The notes: a model not told the origin generated them from the letters alone. A stretch of 64,000 nucleotides of DNA from Lachnospiraceae bacterium MD335 (GCA_000403335.2 KE159631.1:315671-379670); one strand, 5' to 3'. Counted from the stretch's first letter, positions 33,148-42,277 are shown. Numbers and translations: made by a program.

Positions 33148-34386
33148 ATGAAAGAAGAGAAAACCTTTGATTACAGAAACTACATACAGAGCCGGCTAAA
33201 GGAAATCGATGATTTGGATGAGCGCAGAGAGGCGCGGGAGCTGCTTTTGAATAGTCTGGCGCATATTTTTGAATGGACGGAAGCCAAGTATGCGGAATTG
33301 GAGCAGCGGATTCAGGATGAATTGAAGCTGCCATGGCAGTATTATAATGTTTTCATGACAATTATCAAACGTGGGGATTATGATGCCATCAATCCTTTTT
33401 GGCATCCTGTGTGTGTGGAAGATGTCAGCCCTGCTCCTAAAACGGAATACCGTACCGTTTTTCTCATGGCGGATGAGGGGGGCTTCCGGGAGTTCCTTGC
33501 ACAGGGAACGGTGGAAGGCGTTGATGAATCGGACGGACATCATATCTGCTTTCGTATAAGAACATGTGAACGATATGGGGAACGTATGAAAACCTTATAC
33601 CATCTGTTTGCAGGCAACCATATTCCTTGGCAGACCGTGCACATGGGGTATGCGGAGCGTTTCTTTGATTTAGTGCCGGAGGAGGACGTTTTGGCTGGCA
33701 AAACTATCCGGTTTCTATGGGGGAAATGGGAAAAGTATGTACATGAGGACATGCTTCTGCTTTGGAATATAGAACGGTTTATGATGCAGTCGCAGGAATA
33801 CAGGCATCCCTGTTTGGACGAGGCGATTTACGAACATATCTATTATCTTGGAAGCAACAGGGAAGAAATGGATGGGTATCTGGTGGAAACAGACGATGAC
33901 ATTTTATCCGTTCGTTTTGAAGAGAATAAAATTCTGATCAAAACGCAGCAGGAAACATTGGAAGATGTTTTTCTTTACAGATTGTATCAGGGCGATCAGG
34001 GAAACTCTTTCGGGTATCATTTCCCTGTCTTATCTAACTGTAAAAAAGACAATTTGGCGGTAAGGTATCTTCAGGAAACGGGAAATTTTATTCAGACGCC
34101 GATGGAGTTATACAGAAAAATAGAAGAGCTTTCCGCAGGGTATCCTGTCAGGGTAACGGGGTATGAAATTACGGACCATGCAGAAGACGCTGTTATCGAA
34201 GGAGACATGAACAAGAATATCGGCGTGCAGGTATTTTCAAATGATAAAAGAAAAATACTTCTTTTTCGGTTTCACAGGGAGGCAGTAACGCACGATGCTT
34301 ATTTATATGAATCCCAAATCCGGTATATCCTTTCACAGTTGCAGCTGGAGTTTTTGGAATACCGGTGTATGGGGGTATGGGTATGA
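33148..34386 (+). CDS. Unknown 412-aa protein, candidate baseplate component
   Basis: A soluble protein not recognised by motif. The N-terminus is helical (LAHIFEWTEAKYAELEQRI); the centre is strand-rich with many aromatic residues (ICFRIRTCERYGERM, FLWGKWEKYVHEDMLLLW); the C-terminus again has alternating strands (VRVTGYEITDHAED, ILLFRFHREAV). There is no signal or TM. Size and composition would suit a TssF- or TssK-like baseplate subunit, but I see no diagnostic residues. Start at ATG 33148 with GAGGA upstream. The stop overlaps the next ATG (ATGA at 34383), so the two products are probably made in fixed ratio. Confidence 0.58.
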   Translation: MKEEKTFDYRNYIQSRLKEIDDLDERREARELLLNSLAHIFEWTEAKYAELEQRIQDELKLPWQYYNVFMTIIKRGDYDAINPFWHPVCVEDVSPAPKTEYRTVFLMADEGGFREFLAQGTVEGVDESDGHHICFRIRTCERYGERMKTLYHLFAGNHIPWQTVHMGYAERFFDLVPEEDVLAGKTIRFLWGKWEKYVHEDMLLLWNIERFMMQSQEYRHPCLDEAIYEHIYYLGSNREEMDGYLVETDDDILSVRFEENKILIKTQQETLEDVFLYRLYQGDQGNSFGYHFPVLSNCKKDNLAVRYLQETGNFIQTPMELYRKIEELSAGYPVRVTGYEITDHAEDAVIEGDMNKNIGVQVFSNDKRKILLFRFHREAVTHDAYLYESQIRYILSQLQLEFLEYRCMGVWV

Positions 34387-35075
34387 ATTATGCATGGGAA
34401 GCCGTTCTTTTGGCAGAAAAGAGTAAAAAAGACCGTGACAGCCTCCGGTTCATAGAGGCCGCCTGCCCGAGTCCTTATATTGAAGTGTCTGTAACTGACC
34501 TGAATGCACAGACGATAGAGGGGGACACAATAGAGATTAATCCGTTATACCGGTTTGAAAAGATGTTTGGAAGGCTGTTTGATAAAAATATAACGGACAT
34601 GCGGCAGACGCGCGCGCTGCTTTTTGATGTCTGTATGCACTACGTTGTACAGCTTGATTTACGGGAAGGACTTACGAAAGAAGATTTTTATGAAAGCCGG
34701 ATTGCCGTTGACATTCAAGGGGGAATATATGGCGAAGCTGCCCGGAAACGGTTTAGGCTTTTTCGAAAACCGGAACAGAAGATTATTATACACGCCTGCT
34801 TAATGCTTATGAAGTCGGAAAATTATATGATGGGTTTTAAAACGGCAGTGACAGGGGTTTATCCGCATGCGTGTATTTATGAGAATAATGAAACCGCGTA
34901 TGAACTGCTGGTGTATCTGGGAGCTGATGAAACGGATGAGGAACGGGAACGGGCGGCGTTTCTCAGGGAAATGTTCCTTCCGATACAGGAGACGGTGCAT
35001 TTCTTTTATGAGCATCATTTTGGGGTGATAGATGTGGATGAAACAATGGTGGTTGATGAGATGGTTCTGTTTTAG
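34383..35075 (+). CDS. Unknown 230-aa protein coupled to the 412-aa protein
   Basis: A soluble protein with no recognised domain. It has an early polar region (SPYIEVSVTDLNAQTIEGD), then a helical part (YRFEKMFGRLFDKNITDMRQ), and an acidic end (HHFGVIDVDETMVVDEMVLF). Start ATG 34383 overlaps the preceding stop by four bases. It ends the core block; the next gene is an effector with a different base composition. As a tightly coupled partner of the 412-aa protein it is best regarded as part of the same subcomplex, possibly a TssE- or TssG-like element, unproven. Confidence 0.57.
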   Translation: MNYAWEAVLLAEKSKKDRDSLRFIEAACPSPYIEVSVTDLNAQTIEGDTIEINPLYRFEKMFGRLFDKNITDMRQTRALLFDVCMHYVVQLDLREGLTKEDFYESRIAVDIQGGIYGEAARKRFRLFRKPEQKIIIHACLMLMKSENYMMGFKTAVTGVYPHACIYENNETAYELLVYLGADETDEERERAAFLREMFLPIQETVHFFYEHHFGVIDVDETMVVDEMVLF

Positions 35076-35107
35076 GTGGATTTGTGAAGGGATAAAGGGA
35101 TTGTGAT

Positions 35108-36259
35108 ATGGATGAATATACACAAAAACGAATAGAAAGAGAAAAAAACAAAAAAATTAATGAAATGATAGCTTCCGAATTGGCAGATGAAATAATACCG
35201 GAAAGTGATGTGGAAGCAGCCAGAGAATTGTGTTTGGAATATGGCAGGCGGGATACTGAATATTTATTGGGTGGAGCAATTCTTACCTGTGATAAAGCTA
35301 CCATAGGACCAAATACAGTAGGAGAAGAAACTATCAGCTTTTTGTCAGACCCCAACGGCAAAGAAAGGAAAAGAACACGGTTAAAAGTTTCAGAAAACGC
35401 GACGGAGTGGAATGGAGGAAAAGCGGCAACGGTAAAGGACCATGCAATAAGAACCAATATTGAGCCTTTTGAATGTAATTGTAAAATTCCGTTAACGGAA
35501 GAAGAAAAACAGAAAATTATAAATAGTTTAGAGGAATGTGAAATACATGGAACATGCAGAAAACTAATGAAGCTGGATGATGACTGGGAAAATATGATTA
35601 AAAAAACCAATTATTTTTCTTTTAATTATACAAATGAAAACCAGGAAACAGAAGAAGCAGAAGGAATTACAATGTTGTCAATGTTATTTTGCAGTCACGG
35701 GGGATTGATAACTCCGGAAACTTCAGGGCAGAGAAGATATTATAAGCAAAGGGATAAAGAAGAAGATATTGCAAATGGATTATATACGAACGAAGACTTT
35801 TTGTATTTGGAAGCCACATTGGCAGGAGAATCTAATACATATGAAGGAATGGTTGCAGTAGGATATGAAATTTTGAACAGATGTAAAAAATATGGAAAAA
35901 ATGTAAAGGAAGTGGTTACACCTAAAATGCAATATACTGGTTTTAAAGCAGAGAATTTAGGTAAGATTTCCAACCAGGATGCAACAGATGCAGCAATAGC
36001 AGTACTAAAGAATGAGGTTGAAAACCCAATTGGAAATATTACAAATCATTTTGGGAGAATAAACGGATATGATTTATGGTGTGAGGGAAATGTATGTACA
36101 GACATAATTGTAATAAATGGTAATGTATTTTATGAGCCATATGGTGCAGGGCATAATTGTCAAACAACGAAAACGGCAGATGCAATTGTATTATATGACA
36201 GTGAAAATGGAGGAGGGTGGTTATATGATGGAGTGGTTAAAACATCTCAAAGTAATTAA
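35108..36259 (+). CDS. PAAR-like effector with SleB-type cell wall hydrolase domain
   Basis: A 383-aa putative cargo. Residues about 45-205 are the second type of PAAR-like domain: YLLGGAILTCDKATIGP, EPFECNCKIP, GTCRKLMKLDDDWEN and LFCSHGGLITPETSGQ. From about residue 230 comes a Hydrolase_2 (SleB/CwlJ) domain: LEATLAGESNTYEGMVAVGY with candidate catalytic Glu241, ILNRCKKYGKNVKEVV and MQYTGF. These enzymes are lytic transglycosylases or amidases acting on peptidoglycan. There is no signal peptide. The catalytic part is AT-rich relative to the core genes. The next gene starts inside its 3' end (36225), consistent with coupled effector-immunity expression. Confidence 0.83.
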   Translation: MDEYTQKRIEREKNKKINEMIASELADEIIPESDVEAARELCLEYGRRDTEYLLGGAILTCDKATIGPNTVGEETISFLSDPNGKERKRTRLKVSENATEWNGGKAATVKDHAIRTNIEPFECNCKIPLTEEEKQKIINSLEECEIHGTCRKLMKLDDDWENMIKKTNYFSFNYTNENQETEEAEGITMLSMLFCSHGGLITPETSGQRRYYKQRDKEEDIANGLYTNEDFLYLEATLAGESNTYEGMVAVGYEILNRCKKYGKNVKEVVTPKMQYTGFKAENLGKISNQDATDAAIAVLKNEVENPIGNITNHFGRINGYDLWCEGNVCTDIIVINGNVFYEPYGAGHNCQTTKTADAIVLYDSENGGGWLYDGVVKTSQSN

Positions 36260-37166
36260 AATAATAGCGTTATCAGCAATGATATTCTGCTTCGACTTGA
36301 TTTTTATGGGGACGTTATATGCAGCGGCATCAGAATTTATGGATATTCAGAAAAAAACAGGGCAGACATATATCGGTTTGGAGAAGTTACAAAACACATT
36401 TGAAACAGGAATGCTAGATCTGCCAAAAGAGATTCGACAGGAACTTATGTTTTATCAGTGGATATCAGAAGCATTAGACCATTATGCTTCCGAAAGCGGA
36501 GATGAAGAAGTTTTTAATTTTGATGTAAAAAGAGACATATTGTATGGCAGCAAACGATTTCGGCTACCGGAGATGTTTCGCGGTGAAGATATAAATATAA
36601 AATCATGGGTTTATTCAATAAATCATGAAGAATTGAACCAGTATACGCAGGACAGCTATCAGTTCAGATTAGAGGGAACAGATCAGACGCTTTATGCGGA
36701 GATTAATCTTAAAGAGGGAGCAGTACACCTGTATCCGGAGAGCGAGGTGGTTTTAGTACATGGACAGGGTGATGATGAAGCATATAAATTAATTAAAGAA
36801 AATGAATATAATGAGATAGAATATTACCCTGATTTTTATGTGGAGTCTGATTGGGATGATATGGAGGTTATTGACGACCATTTTGCCGGAGTATCCCTTG
36901 ATGAAGTGCAAAAATTAGATTATCTTAAGATTCCTGACGATATGCAATTTAACCAGGCGGTTTATTTGAGTGTTGCAAGTGTTTTGAAAAGATATATGGA
37001 AGAAAATCAAGTTGATGATGTGTTTTATTATGATGCAGAAAAAGACAATATTGCATGTGTTACGAATATGATATTTACATGCCGGCTTCGTGGGAACACA
37101 CGTACAATATATATGGATATAGATGCATATAACATGAAATGCCATGTATATGAAGTGGAGGAGTAG
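36225..37166 (+). CDS. Exported two-domain protein, candidate immunity to SleB-type effector
   Basis: A 313-aa protein with an N-terminal signal/anchor (about 8-30) and two related extracytoplasmic domains. Each has a LPKEIRQELMFYQWISEAL or FNQAVYLSVASVLKRYM helix, a YDAEKDNI-like strand, and an ending of the type I(D/N)(A/L)...H(V/L)Y. The product therefore looks like an internal duplication. ATG 36225 has AGGAGG eight bases upstream and lies within the effector ORF. The protein downstream (37169) carries one more copy of the domain. The pairing with the SleB-type effector is by position only; the family is unknown to me. Confidence 0.65.
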   Translation: MMEWLKHLKVIKIIALSAMIFCFDLIFMGTLYAAASEFMDIQKKTGQTYIGLEKLQNTFETGMLDLPKEIRQELMFYQWISEALDHYASESGDEEVFNFDVKRDILYGSKRFRLPEMFRGEDINIKSWVYSINHEELNQYTQDSYQFRLEGTDQTLYAEINLKEGAVHLYPESEVVLVHGQGDDEAYKLIKENEYNEIEYYPDFYVESDWDDMEVIDDHFAGVSLDEVQKLDYLKIPDDMQFNQAVYLSVASVLKRYMEENQVDDVFYYDAEKDNIACVTNMIFTCRLRGNTRTIYMDIDAYNMKCHVYEVEE

Positions 37167-37168
37167 AA

Positions 37169-37777
37169 TTGAAAACACGTTGGAAAGATATAATGCTAGG
37201 TTTTATTATAGGAATTCTTGTTGTTTTGGCAGTGGATGCTTTGATATGCACTACAAATGAAAACCTGGGGGAAGATTTATCAAAGCTGCAGGATATACAA
37301 CAGAAGAGTGGGCAACAGCAGAGCAAATACTTATCTGAACAAGAAATGCAACAAACTGAAAATAAAAGTGAAGTATCAAAAGAAGCAGACGGAGATGAAT
37401 GTAAGGAATACGGAATCAAGGCAAAATCACCTCAGGGCTTCAGAGTATCTAAGAACATGGAAATCCCGCAAGTCTTTATAGAAGAGCTATTACTGTATCA
37501 ATATATAGAATATGGCGTGAGAAAATACAATGAAGATACGGCTCAAAATAATAGATATATTGTAGATATTCATGAGGATATGCTTCCATATGATACTGCG
37601 TTTTCCATGAAAACAGCAGATGGAAAACCATATAAAATTGATTTGGCAAAAGAGTTGCTTCCGGAATTATCAGGTAATAAATATAATTTTATGCTTCATG
37701 GTCAGGATGAAATAAAGTACATATCAATTGATACCTATAATATGAAAATTTATATATATGATATGATAGAAGAGTAA
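37169..37777 (+). CDS. Exported one-domain paralogue of 36225, candidate immunity
   Basis: A 202-aa protein with an N-terminal membrane segment (about 9-26), a Gln/Lys-rich linker, and one domain related to those in 36225: IEELLLYQYIEYGVRKYN, NRYIVDIHEDML and the ending YISIDTYNMKIYIYD, which matches MDIDAYNMKCHVYEVEE of the neighbour. It starts at TTG 37169 with GGAGGAG five bases upstream, two bases after the previous stop. A duplicated immunity gene is consistent with defence against a family of SleB-type toxins. Confidence 0.62.
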   Translation: MKTRWKDIMLGFIIGILVVLAVDALICTTNENLGEDLSKLQDIQQKSGQQQSKYLSEQEMQQTENKSEVSKEADGDECKEYGIKAKSPQGFRVSKNMEIPQVFIEELLLYQYIEYGVRKYNEDTAQNNRYIVDIHEDMLPYDTAFSMKTADGKPYKIDLAKELLPELSGNKYNFMLHGQDEIKYISIDTYNMKIYIYDMIEE

Positions 37778-37827
37778 TTAACTCGCTGAAATGATGTTTT
37801 GATAAGCGATTAAGGAAGGAGCAAACT

Positions 37828-39417
37828 ATGGCAGTTCAGATTATGAACCAACAATTGCAAGTCAAATGCAGATTCAATCTTCTGCATATACTGGAATGCA
37901 GTATCCACAGTAAATACGGTGAACACACGAAAGCAGAAATTAAAGCTGCCATAAAAGGTGAGGAAGCAAAAGCTGCTTTAAATAATGTAGCAGAGGAAAA
38001 AATTGAAATACTCGGCAAAGACACTGATACCCCAATAGAGCAGATTCTTTTTGCTGGAAGCATTCAGTGTGTTACAATCATGGAAGAAGGCCAGTATACG
38101 ACGATTACCCTGAATGCCGTTTCCAATACATGGAAGATGGATATAAAGAGGAGATCCAGATCGTTTCAAAATCCGGAGCTGACTTATAAAAAGGTGGCAG
38201 AGGCTGTTGCGCAGGAATATGAAGCCGCTGTTATATGGAATATCCCTGACAAAAAACTGGAACAGCCTCTGATACAGTATAAGGAAACGGATTACCAATT
38301 TTTAAAGAGGCTGTTAAGCCATTTGCAGAATGATGTGCTGGCAGGGGATTTTTCTGATAAAATAAGTATTTATGCGGGGCTGGGAAAAGGAATAAAGAAA
38401 ACGGCAGTTGATTTGGCTCAAATCAACTATGCAGTCATACCGTTTTATATCCAAAAAGAGGGAAGAAAGCAGCAAAATCGACTGATCGGATACAGGCTTG
38501 AACATATGGAATACATAAGGACAGGTGATTTGCTGCAGATAGAAGGCAGTCCGTTTTATGTAATGGAAGCGGAAACGGTCTATATACGGGGCGCTTTGGA
38601 ATGCACCTGCCGCGCTTTTCCAAAACAATGTTTTCAGGTGGAAAAAATACCGGCACAAACATTGAGCGGCGCCGTGCTGTATGGAAGGGTATTGAAAATA
38701 AGGCAGGAACTGGTGAAGCTGCATTTGGATATTGATATAGAACAGCCTGTTTCGGAAGCGTACGAGTTTCCATGGCAGCCTGTTACGGGAAATATGCTGT
38801 ACTGTATGCCGGAAATCGGAACCAAGGCAGCTTTATGCTTTGATGGTCCCGAGGAAAGTACGGGCAGGGTTCTTTACAGCATTAGGGAAAACAGTGATGC
38901 ATACGATGGACTGCCATATTACGGCAACAAATACTTTACAACAGATAAAGGAAAAAGAATGTATTTAAATTCATTAGAAATGGGACTGACTAACATGGCA
39001 GGAGGCAGTGCTGAAATATCAATCAAAGACGGGTTAGGTCTTGATGTGAATGCGGCTCATAACGTATTGGTGCAGGCAGACGGAAAGATAGAACTGAAAG
39101 GGAAAAATGTAAAAATCAAGGCGCCCAAGGAAGCGACACTGGTCAGAAAAGATGTTTTATCCCCTACGGTTATCAATTTGTGCAATGCCTTTGATGCGAT
39201 TGGACGGACAGGAAACTTTGCATCAAACGGGAAACCGAAAGTGAAAAACAGGAAACAAAGAGAAGAAAAACCACAGATACAGGAGCCGTATTCACTGGAG
39301 GGGGTTTTAGGCGCCATATTATGCAATATTCCGGCAGAAGAGTTTGAAAGTCCGGCTATGGAAGCAATTGCGGCAAGCATGCCAGTTGTAAGCAGTATCG
39401 GCGGTATTGTCCGGTAA
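37828..39417 (+). CDS. VgrG-like spike protein, class B, copy 2
   Basis: A 529-aa spike subunit with QYKETDYQFLKRLLSH (gp27-like part), the middle domain LVKLHLDIDIEQPVS and NMLYCMPEIGTKAALCF, and a strand-repeat stalk (ADGKIELKGKNVKIKAPK). A class-B-specific C-terminal tail of about 95 residues follows, beginning SPTVINLCNAFDAIGR, with basic and Pro-rich sequence and ending SSIGGIVR. The tail is absent from the class B copy at 22437. It is separated from the small protein 39513 by a pair of hairpins, and that small protein occurs only with tailed class B genes. ATG 37828 has AAGGAG upstream. Confidence 0.84.
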   Translation: MAVQIMNQQLQVKCRFNLLHILECSIHSKYGEHTKAEIKAAIKGEEAKAALNNVAEEKIEILGKDTDTPIEQILFAGSIQCVTIMEEGQYTTITLNAVSNTWKMDIKRRSRSFQNPELTYKKVAEAVAQEYEAAVIWNIPDKKLEQPLIQYKETDYQFLKRLLSHLQNDVLAGDFSDKISIYAGLGKGIKKTAVDLAQINYAVIPFYIQKEGRKQQNRLIGYRLEHMEYIRTGDLLQIEGSPFYVMEAETVYIRGALECTCRAFPKQCFQVEKIPAQTLSGAVLYGRVLKIRQELVKLHLDIDIEQPVSEAYEFPWQPVTGNMLYCMPEIGTKAALCFDGPEESTGRVLYSIRENSDAYDGLPYYGNKYFTTDKGKRMYLNSLEMGLTNMAGGSAEISIKDGLGLDVNAAHNVLVQADGKIELKGKNVKIKAPKEATLVRKDVLSPTVINLCNAFDAIGRTGNFASNGKPKVKNRKQREEKPQIQEPYSLEGVLGAILCNIPAEEFESPAMEAIAASMPVVSSIGGIVR

Positions 39418-39428
39418 GGAGGGAAATA

Positions 39429-39484
39429 GATTGAAAAATCAAAGATTTTTCAATCCGCAAATTTGTGCAGAGGCACAAATTCGC
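39429..39484 (+). other. Two strong hairpins between VgrG-B and small protein
   Basis: First stem GATTGAAAAATC (39429-39440) / GATTTTTCAATC (39444-39455), perfect 12 bp with loop AAA. Second stem 39457-39468 / 39473-39484, 12 bp with one mismatch and loop AGAG. There is no T tract. Their position inside an operon suggests RNA processing, stability or expression tuning. Confidence 0.65.
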
Positions 39485-39512
39485 AGACTAAGAAAGGAGC
39501 ATGGTTATTAAA

Positions 39513-39740
39513 ATGAGTGAGAGTGTGCGAATCGGCGGTATCGGAAAAAATCCCGCCATTGACAGGGTAAACAGTCTGAACGCTGCGGATGTGAAGAAGC
39601 GTGCTGTCAGCAAAATGGAACAGCTTCTTTTGCTGGAGCAATTGTCTGATGACATGAAATACGCCAAAAAAGTATTTATAGATTTCAGTAAGGTAAACTG
39701 GAGGGGAAAGACACATGGAAGTACAAGCCATGGAAAATGA
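39513..39740 (+). CDS. Small spike-associated protein, copy 1
   Basis: A 75-aa soluble protein. Its N-terminus MSESVRIGGIGKNPAIDRVN matches MSDSMETGGFGKNPVIDKIN of the protein at 55920; both then have a short charged helix. It occurs only directly after class B VgrG genes that carry the long C-terminal tail, so it may bind that tail or bridge spike and effector. I choose ATG 39513 to match the second copy, though the AAAGGAG site is 13 bases upstream. It overlaps the next gene by 26 bases. Confidence 0.68.
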   Translation: MSESVRIGGIGKNPAIDRVNSLNAADVKKRAVSKMEQLLLLEQLSDDMKYAKKVFIDFSKVNWRGKTHGSTSHGK

Positions 39741-40218
39741 ATGGCAGAGAATAAGCTGCCTGGGGGATCAAATAAGCCTGATGCTCCCGTTCGGCTGGGC
39801 AAGACCGTCTGACGAGGTAACGGAAAAAAAGTTTCCATACCATTCAAAACCGCAGGAGATATTTGCAGATGACAGCATAAGCAGACTTATGACCTTTAAT
39901 ATGCTGGAAAAGCAGCTGCAAAACCAGCAGGTGTATCCGGCGATTCGTGAGATACAGAAAGTAATCGTACATATGTATCCGGAAAGCGTCAGGGAGCCGG
40001 CACGGAAGATAGCGTCAGGAATAGGGGAGGCGGCATATTTTTCTTACATTACGGGCGGAGTGAAGGAAGACTGCGGGCATATTATGTTTGTCGTACCGGT
40101 GCATGAAAAAATGATGCTGGGGAGTTATCATTTTCCGGCAGCGCAGTTGGACGGTGAGCGGGAAGTTTTTTTGGAAATATTACAGAGCATGCAAATAAGA
40201 GAAGCTATAGAGGGATGA
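39715..40218 (+). CDS. DcrB/EagR-like chaperone candidate 2
   Basis: A 167-aa soluble protein: DQISLMLPFGWARPSD (strand-turn typical of DcrB/DUF1795), then DDSISRLMTFNMLEKQL, a long helix, and HIMFVVPVHEKMMLGSYHF before a terminal helix. It is the counterpart of 56137 in the second module. With 40229 it forms a pair between VgrG-B and VgrG-A, a constant arrangement here. Such proteins probably keep an effector or spike piece folded before loading. Start ATG 39715 has GGAGGGG eight bases upstream. Confidence 0.55.
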   Translation: MEVQAMENEWQRISCLGDQISLMLPFGWARPSDEVTEKKFPYHSKPQEIFADDSISRLMTFNMLEKQLQNQQVYPAIREIQKVIVHMYPESVREPARKIASGIGEAAYFSYITGGVKEDCGHIMFVVPVHEKMMLGSYHFPAAQLDGEREVFLEILQSMQIREAIEG

Positions 40219-40228
40219 ACAAAAAACA

Positions 40229-40840
40229 ATGAAAGAAACAGAGTATGCAGATAGGACAATACTGGCTCTCAGAGCGAAATATCAGGAAAAGAAGCTGGAG
40301 TATATGCCATTGGGGGAAGAAATACCAATTGGAACAAACAGCATACCCTTGTACAGGGCAGTATTATTTGATGGAAAATGTTCTATCATGCTGCCGGAAA
40401 CAATGACAGATATGGATAAGCGAGAATGTGCCATAAAGTATAGGGATAACAAAAGGCCGCAGATTATCAAGACGGACAGTTTTTATGATGCCGACATGAC
40501 GTTTTGCCTGATCCCTTTGCCGGCGGAACCGACACAGAATATTTCCATACAGCTGGAGAAAATGCGTGACGATATGAAGCGGGTATGGAAGCAGAATGTG
40601 TTTTATGATATGGGAGTAGTGGCGGCAGGAGAGACAACCGTCGCGTGGACGGACTGTAAGGCATTTTGTCTAGGAGGGGAGTTATACAACCTGATTTTTA
40701 TGTTCCCGTTAGGGAATCAGGCTGTGCTGGGAAATTTTCACTGCAGTTTTCCACAGTATGATATTTGGAAACCGGCAGTAGTCAGGTTATTGTCAACAAT
40801 ACAAACAGGAGGCGGAGAGTATGAGAGAAACACAGATTAA
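40229..40840 (+). CDS. DcrB/EagR-like chaperone candidate 3
   Basis: A 203-aa soluble protein: KCSIMLPETMTDMDKRE near residue 53, DADMTFCLIPLPAEP, then ELYNLIFMFPLGNQAVLGNF and a C-terminal helix ending WKPAVVRLLSTI. That last block aligns well with 56654 (IYNVLFVFQTGEEW and WKPIVWEMMRTI), so the two are orthologous partners in duplicated modules. The N-terminal ~50 residues are extra. It overlaps the following VgrG-A gene by 20 bases, implying coupled synthesis of chaperone and spike. Confidence 0.56.
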   Translation: MKETEYADRTILALRAKYQEKKLEYMPLGEEIPIGTNSIPLYRAVLFDGKCSIMLPETMTDMDKRECAIKYRDNKRPQIIKTDSFYDADMTFCLIPLPAEPTQNISIQLEKMRDDMKRVWKQNVFYDMGVVAAGETTVAWTDCKAFCLGGELYNLIFMFPLGNQAVLGNFHCSFPQYDIWKPAVVRLLSTIQTGGGEYERNTD

Positions 40841-42227
40841 CATTACCCCTTTTCATTATGTGGCGCTGTATCGGCTTACAATGAAGCGGAGTGTAAACGA
40901 ACATGCAAAAGCTTATATAACCATGAGCATAAAAAATGATATGGAAGAACAGTATATGGGAGAGTTATGCAATGAAACATGGGTAAAGATAACAGGGATA
41001 AACGGCATGGATGGTGATGAAAATGCCATACATACGGTTTTGTTTTATGGAATTGTGACAGATTTCCGGTTCGAACACCGCGGATATGAGACGATTTTGG
41101 AACTGGAACTTACAAGTGGGACTGTCTTAATGGATTTAAAACCGCATTTCAGGGTATTCCAAAATGAAGCGTCCTCCTGCGTACAAATCCATCAGACGCT
41201 GGCAGACGCTTATCCGCAAGGGAAGGTGATCTGTATGGAAGGCAGTAACGATAAAACGCAGGAAGTATTCATACAGTACGGAGAAACAGACTGGGAATTC
41301 TTAAAGCGTCTTTCCGCGGAACAAGGGCGCTGCTTGGTGCCGGACGCCCTGAAAAAGGGTGTCAGATATTTTATCGGAATGCCATTAGGAATAAGGAGGA
41401 CGATACAGACAGATAAATTTGGGATAAAACTTGATATGAATGAATATATGGAAAAATTGCAAAATGCAAATCCTGCATTGCAGGCAGCAGATATGACAGA
41501 GCTTATTTTAACGGACAGGGAAATTTACCAGCTTGGCGACAGTATTTCATATCAGGATAAGGACTATTTTATCATGCAGATTTTAACGGAGTATGACAAA
41601 GGAGAGTGCGTACATACTTATTACTGCAGGACGAAAGCAGGAAGCATGCCCCTTCCGATACCGCATGAGCATCTGGCAGGCAGTTCTTTTGACGCCGTGG
41701 TAACAAAGGTACAAAGGGATAAGGTTCAGGTTGATATCAAGCAGGATGAGTGGAATGCGGCGGACGGGAAGAAATGGTTTTTATATGCAACCGTTTATTC
41801 TTCCCCTGACGGTACAGGCTGGTATTGCATGCCGGAAATCGGGGACAGCGTGCGCCTGTATGTGCCGGATAAGGAATCGTGCTGTTTTATTATGAGCGCC
41901 GTGCATAGAGAAACAGACGCCGCGAGACAAAAGCCGGACCATAAATCATTCAAAACGAAATATGGGAAGGAAATACTGTTTACACCCGATTCCATTCTGA
42001 TGACCAATAATAAGGGAATGATGGTAAAGCTGGAGGATAAAGAGGGCATTACAATATCCAGCAACAGGAATATTGTGATACAGGCAGCCGGAAACTTGAC
42101 GGTATCCAGCCGCTCGGACTCTTTGTTGATTGCGGCAGAGGATAAGGTTCAGGTGAAACAGGGAAGCACGACGATGACGCTTAGCAATGATATATCATTT
42201 ACAGGTGGGGAGTTTCGGATACAGTAG
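40821..42227 (+). CDS. VgrG-like spike protein, class A, copy 2
   Basis: A 468-aa class A spike subunit. Motifs: QYGETDWEFLKRLSAE, KVQVDIKQDEWNAADG, SPDGTGWYCMPEIGDSVRLY, and a beta-helix-like end (SDSLLIAAEDKVQVKQGSTT, LSNDISFTGGEFRIQ). The ending is shared with copies 20987 and 57204, so class A proteins have a conserved stalk tip that probably receives the PAAR-like domain. ATG 40821 has AGGAGGCGGAG upstream and overlaps the preceding gene. It stands before the split PAAR/lysozyme module. Confidence 0.85.
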   Translation: MRETQINITPFHYVALYRLTMKRSVNEHAKAYITMSIKNDMEEQYMGELCNETWVKITGINGMDGDENAIHTVLFYGIVTDFRFEHRGYETILELELTSGTVLMDLKPHFRVFQNEASSCVQIHQTLADAYPQGKVICMEGSNDKTQEVFIQYGETDWEFLKRLSAEQGRCLVPDALKKGVRYFIGMPLGIRRTIQTDKFGIKLDMNEYMEKLQNANPALQAADMTELILTDREIYQLGDSISYQDKDYFIMQILTEYDKGECVHTYYCRTKAGSMPLPIPHEHLAGSSFDAVVTKVQRDKVQVDIKQDEWNAADGKKWFLYATVYSSPDGTGWYCMPEIGDSVRLYVPDKESCCFIMSAVHRETDAARQKPDHKSFKTKYGKEILFTPDSILMTNNKGMMVKLEDKEGITISSNRNIVIQAAGNLTVSSRSDSLLIAAEDKVQVKQGSTTMTLSNDISFTGGEFRIQ

Positions 42228-42277
42228 GAAGGAAATTGACTAATTATGAGAGCGGACTGCATATGAGGAGGGATACA

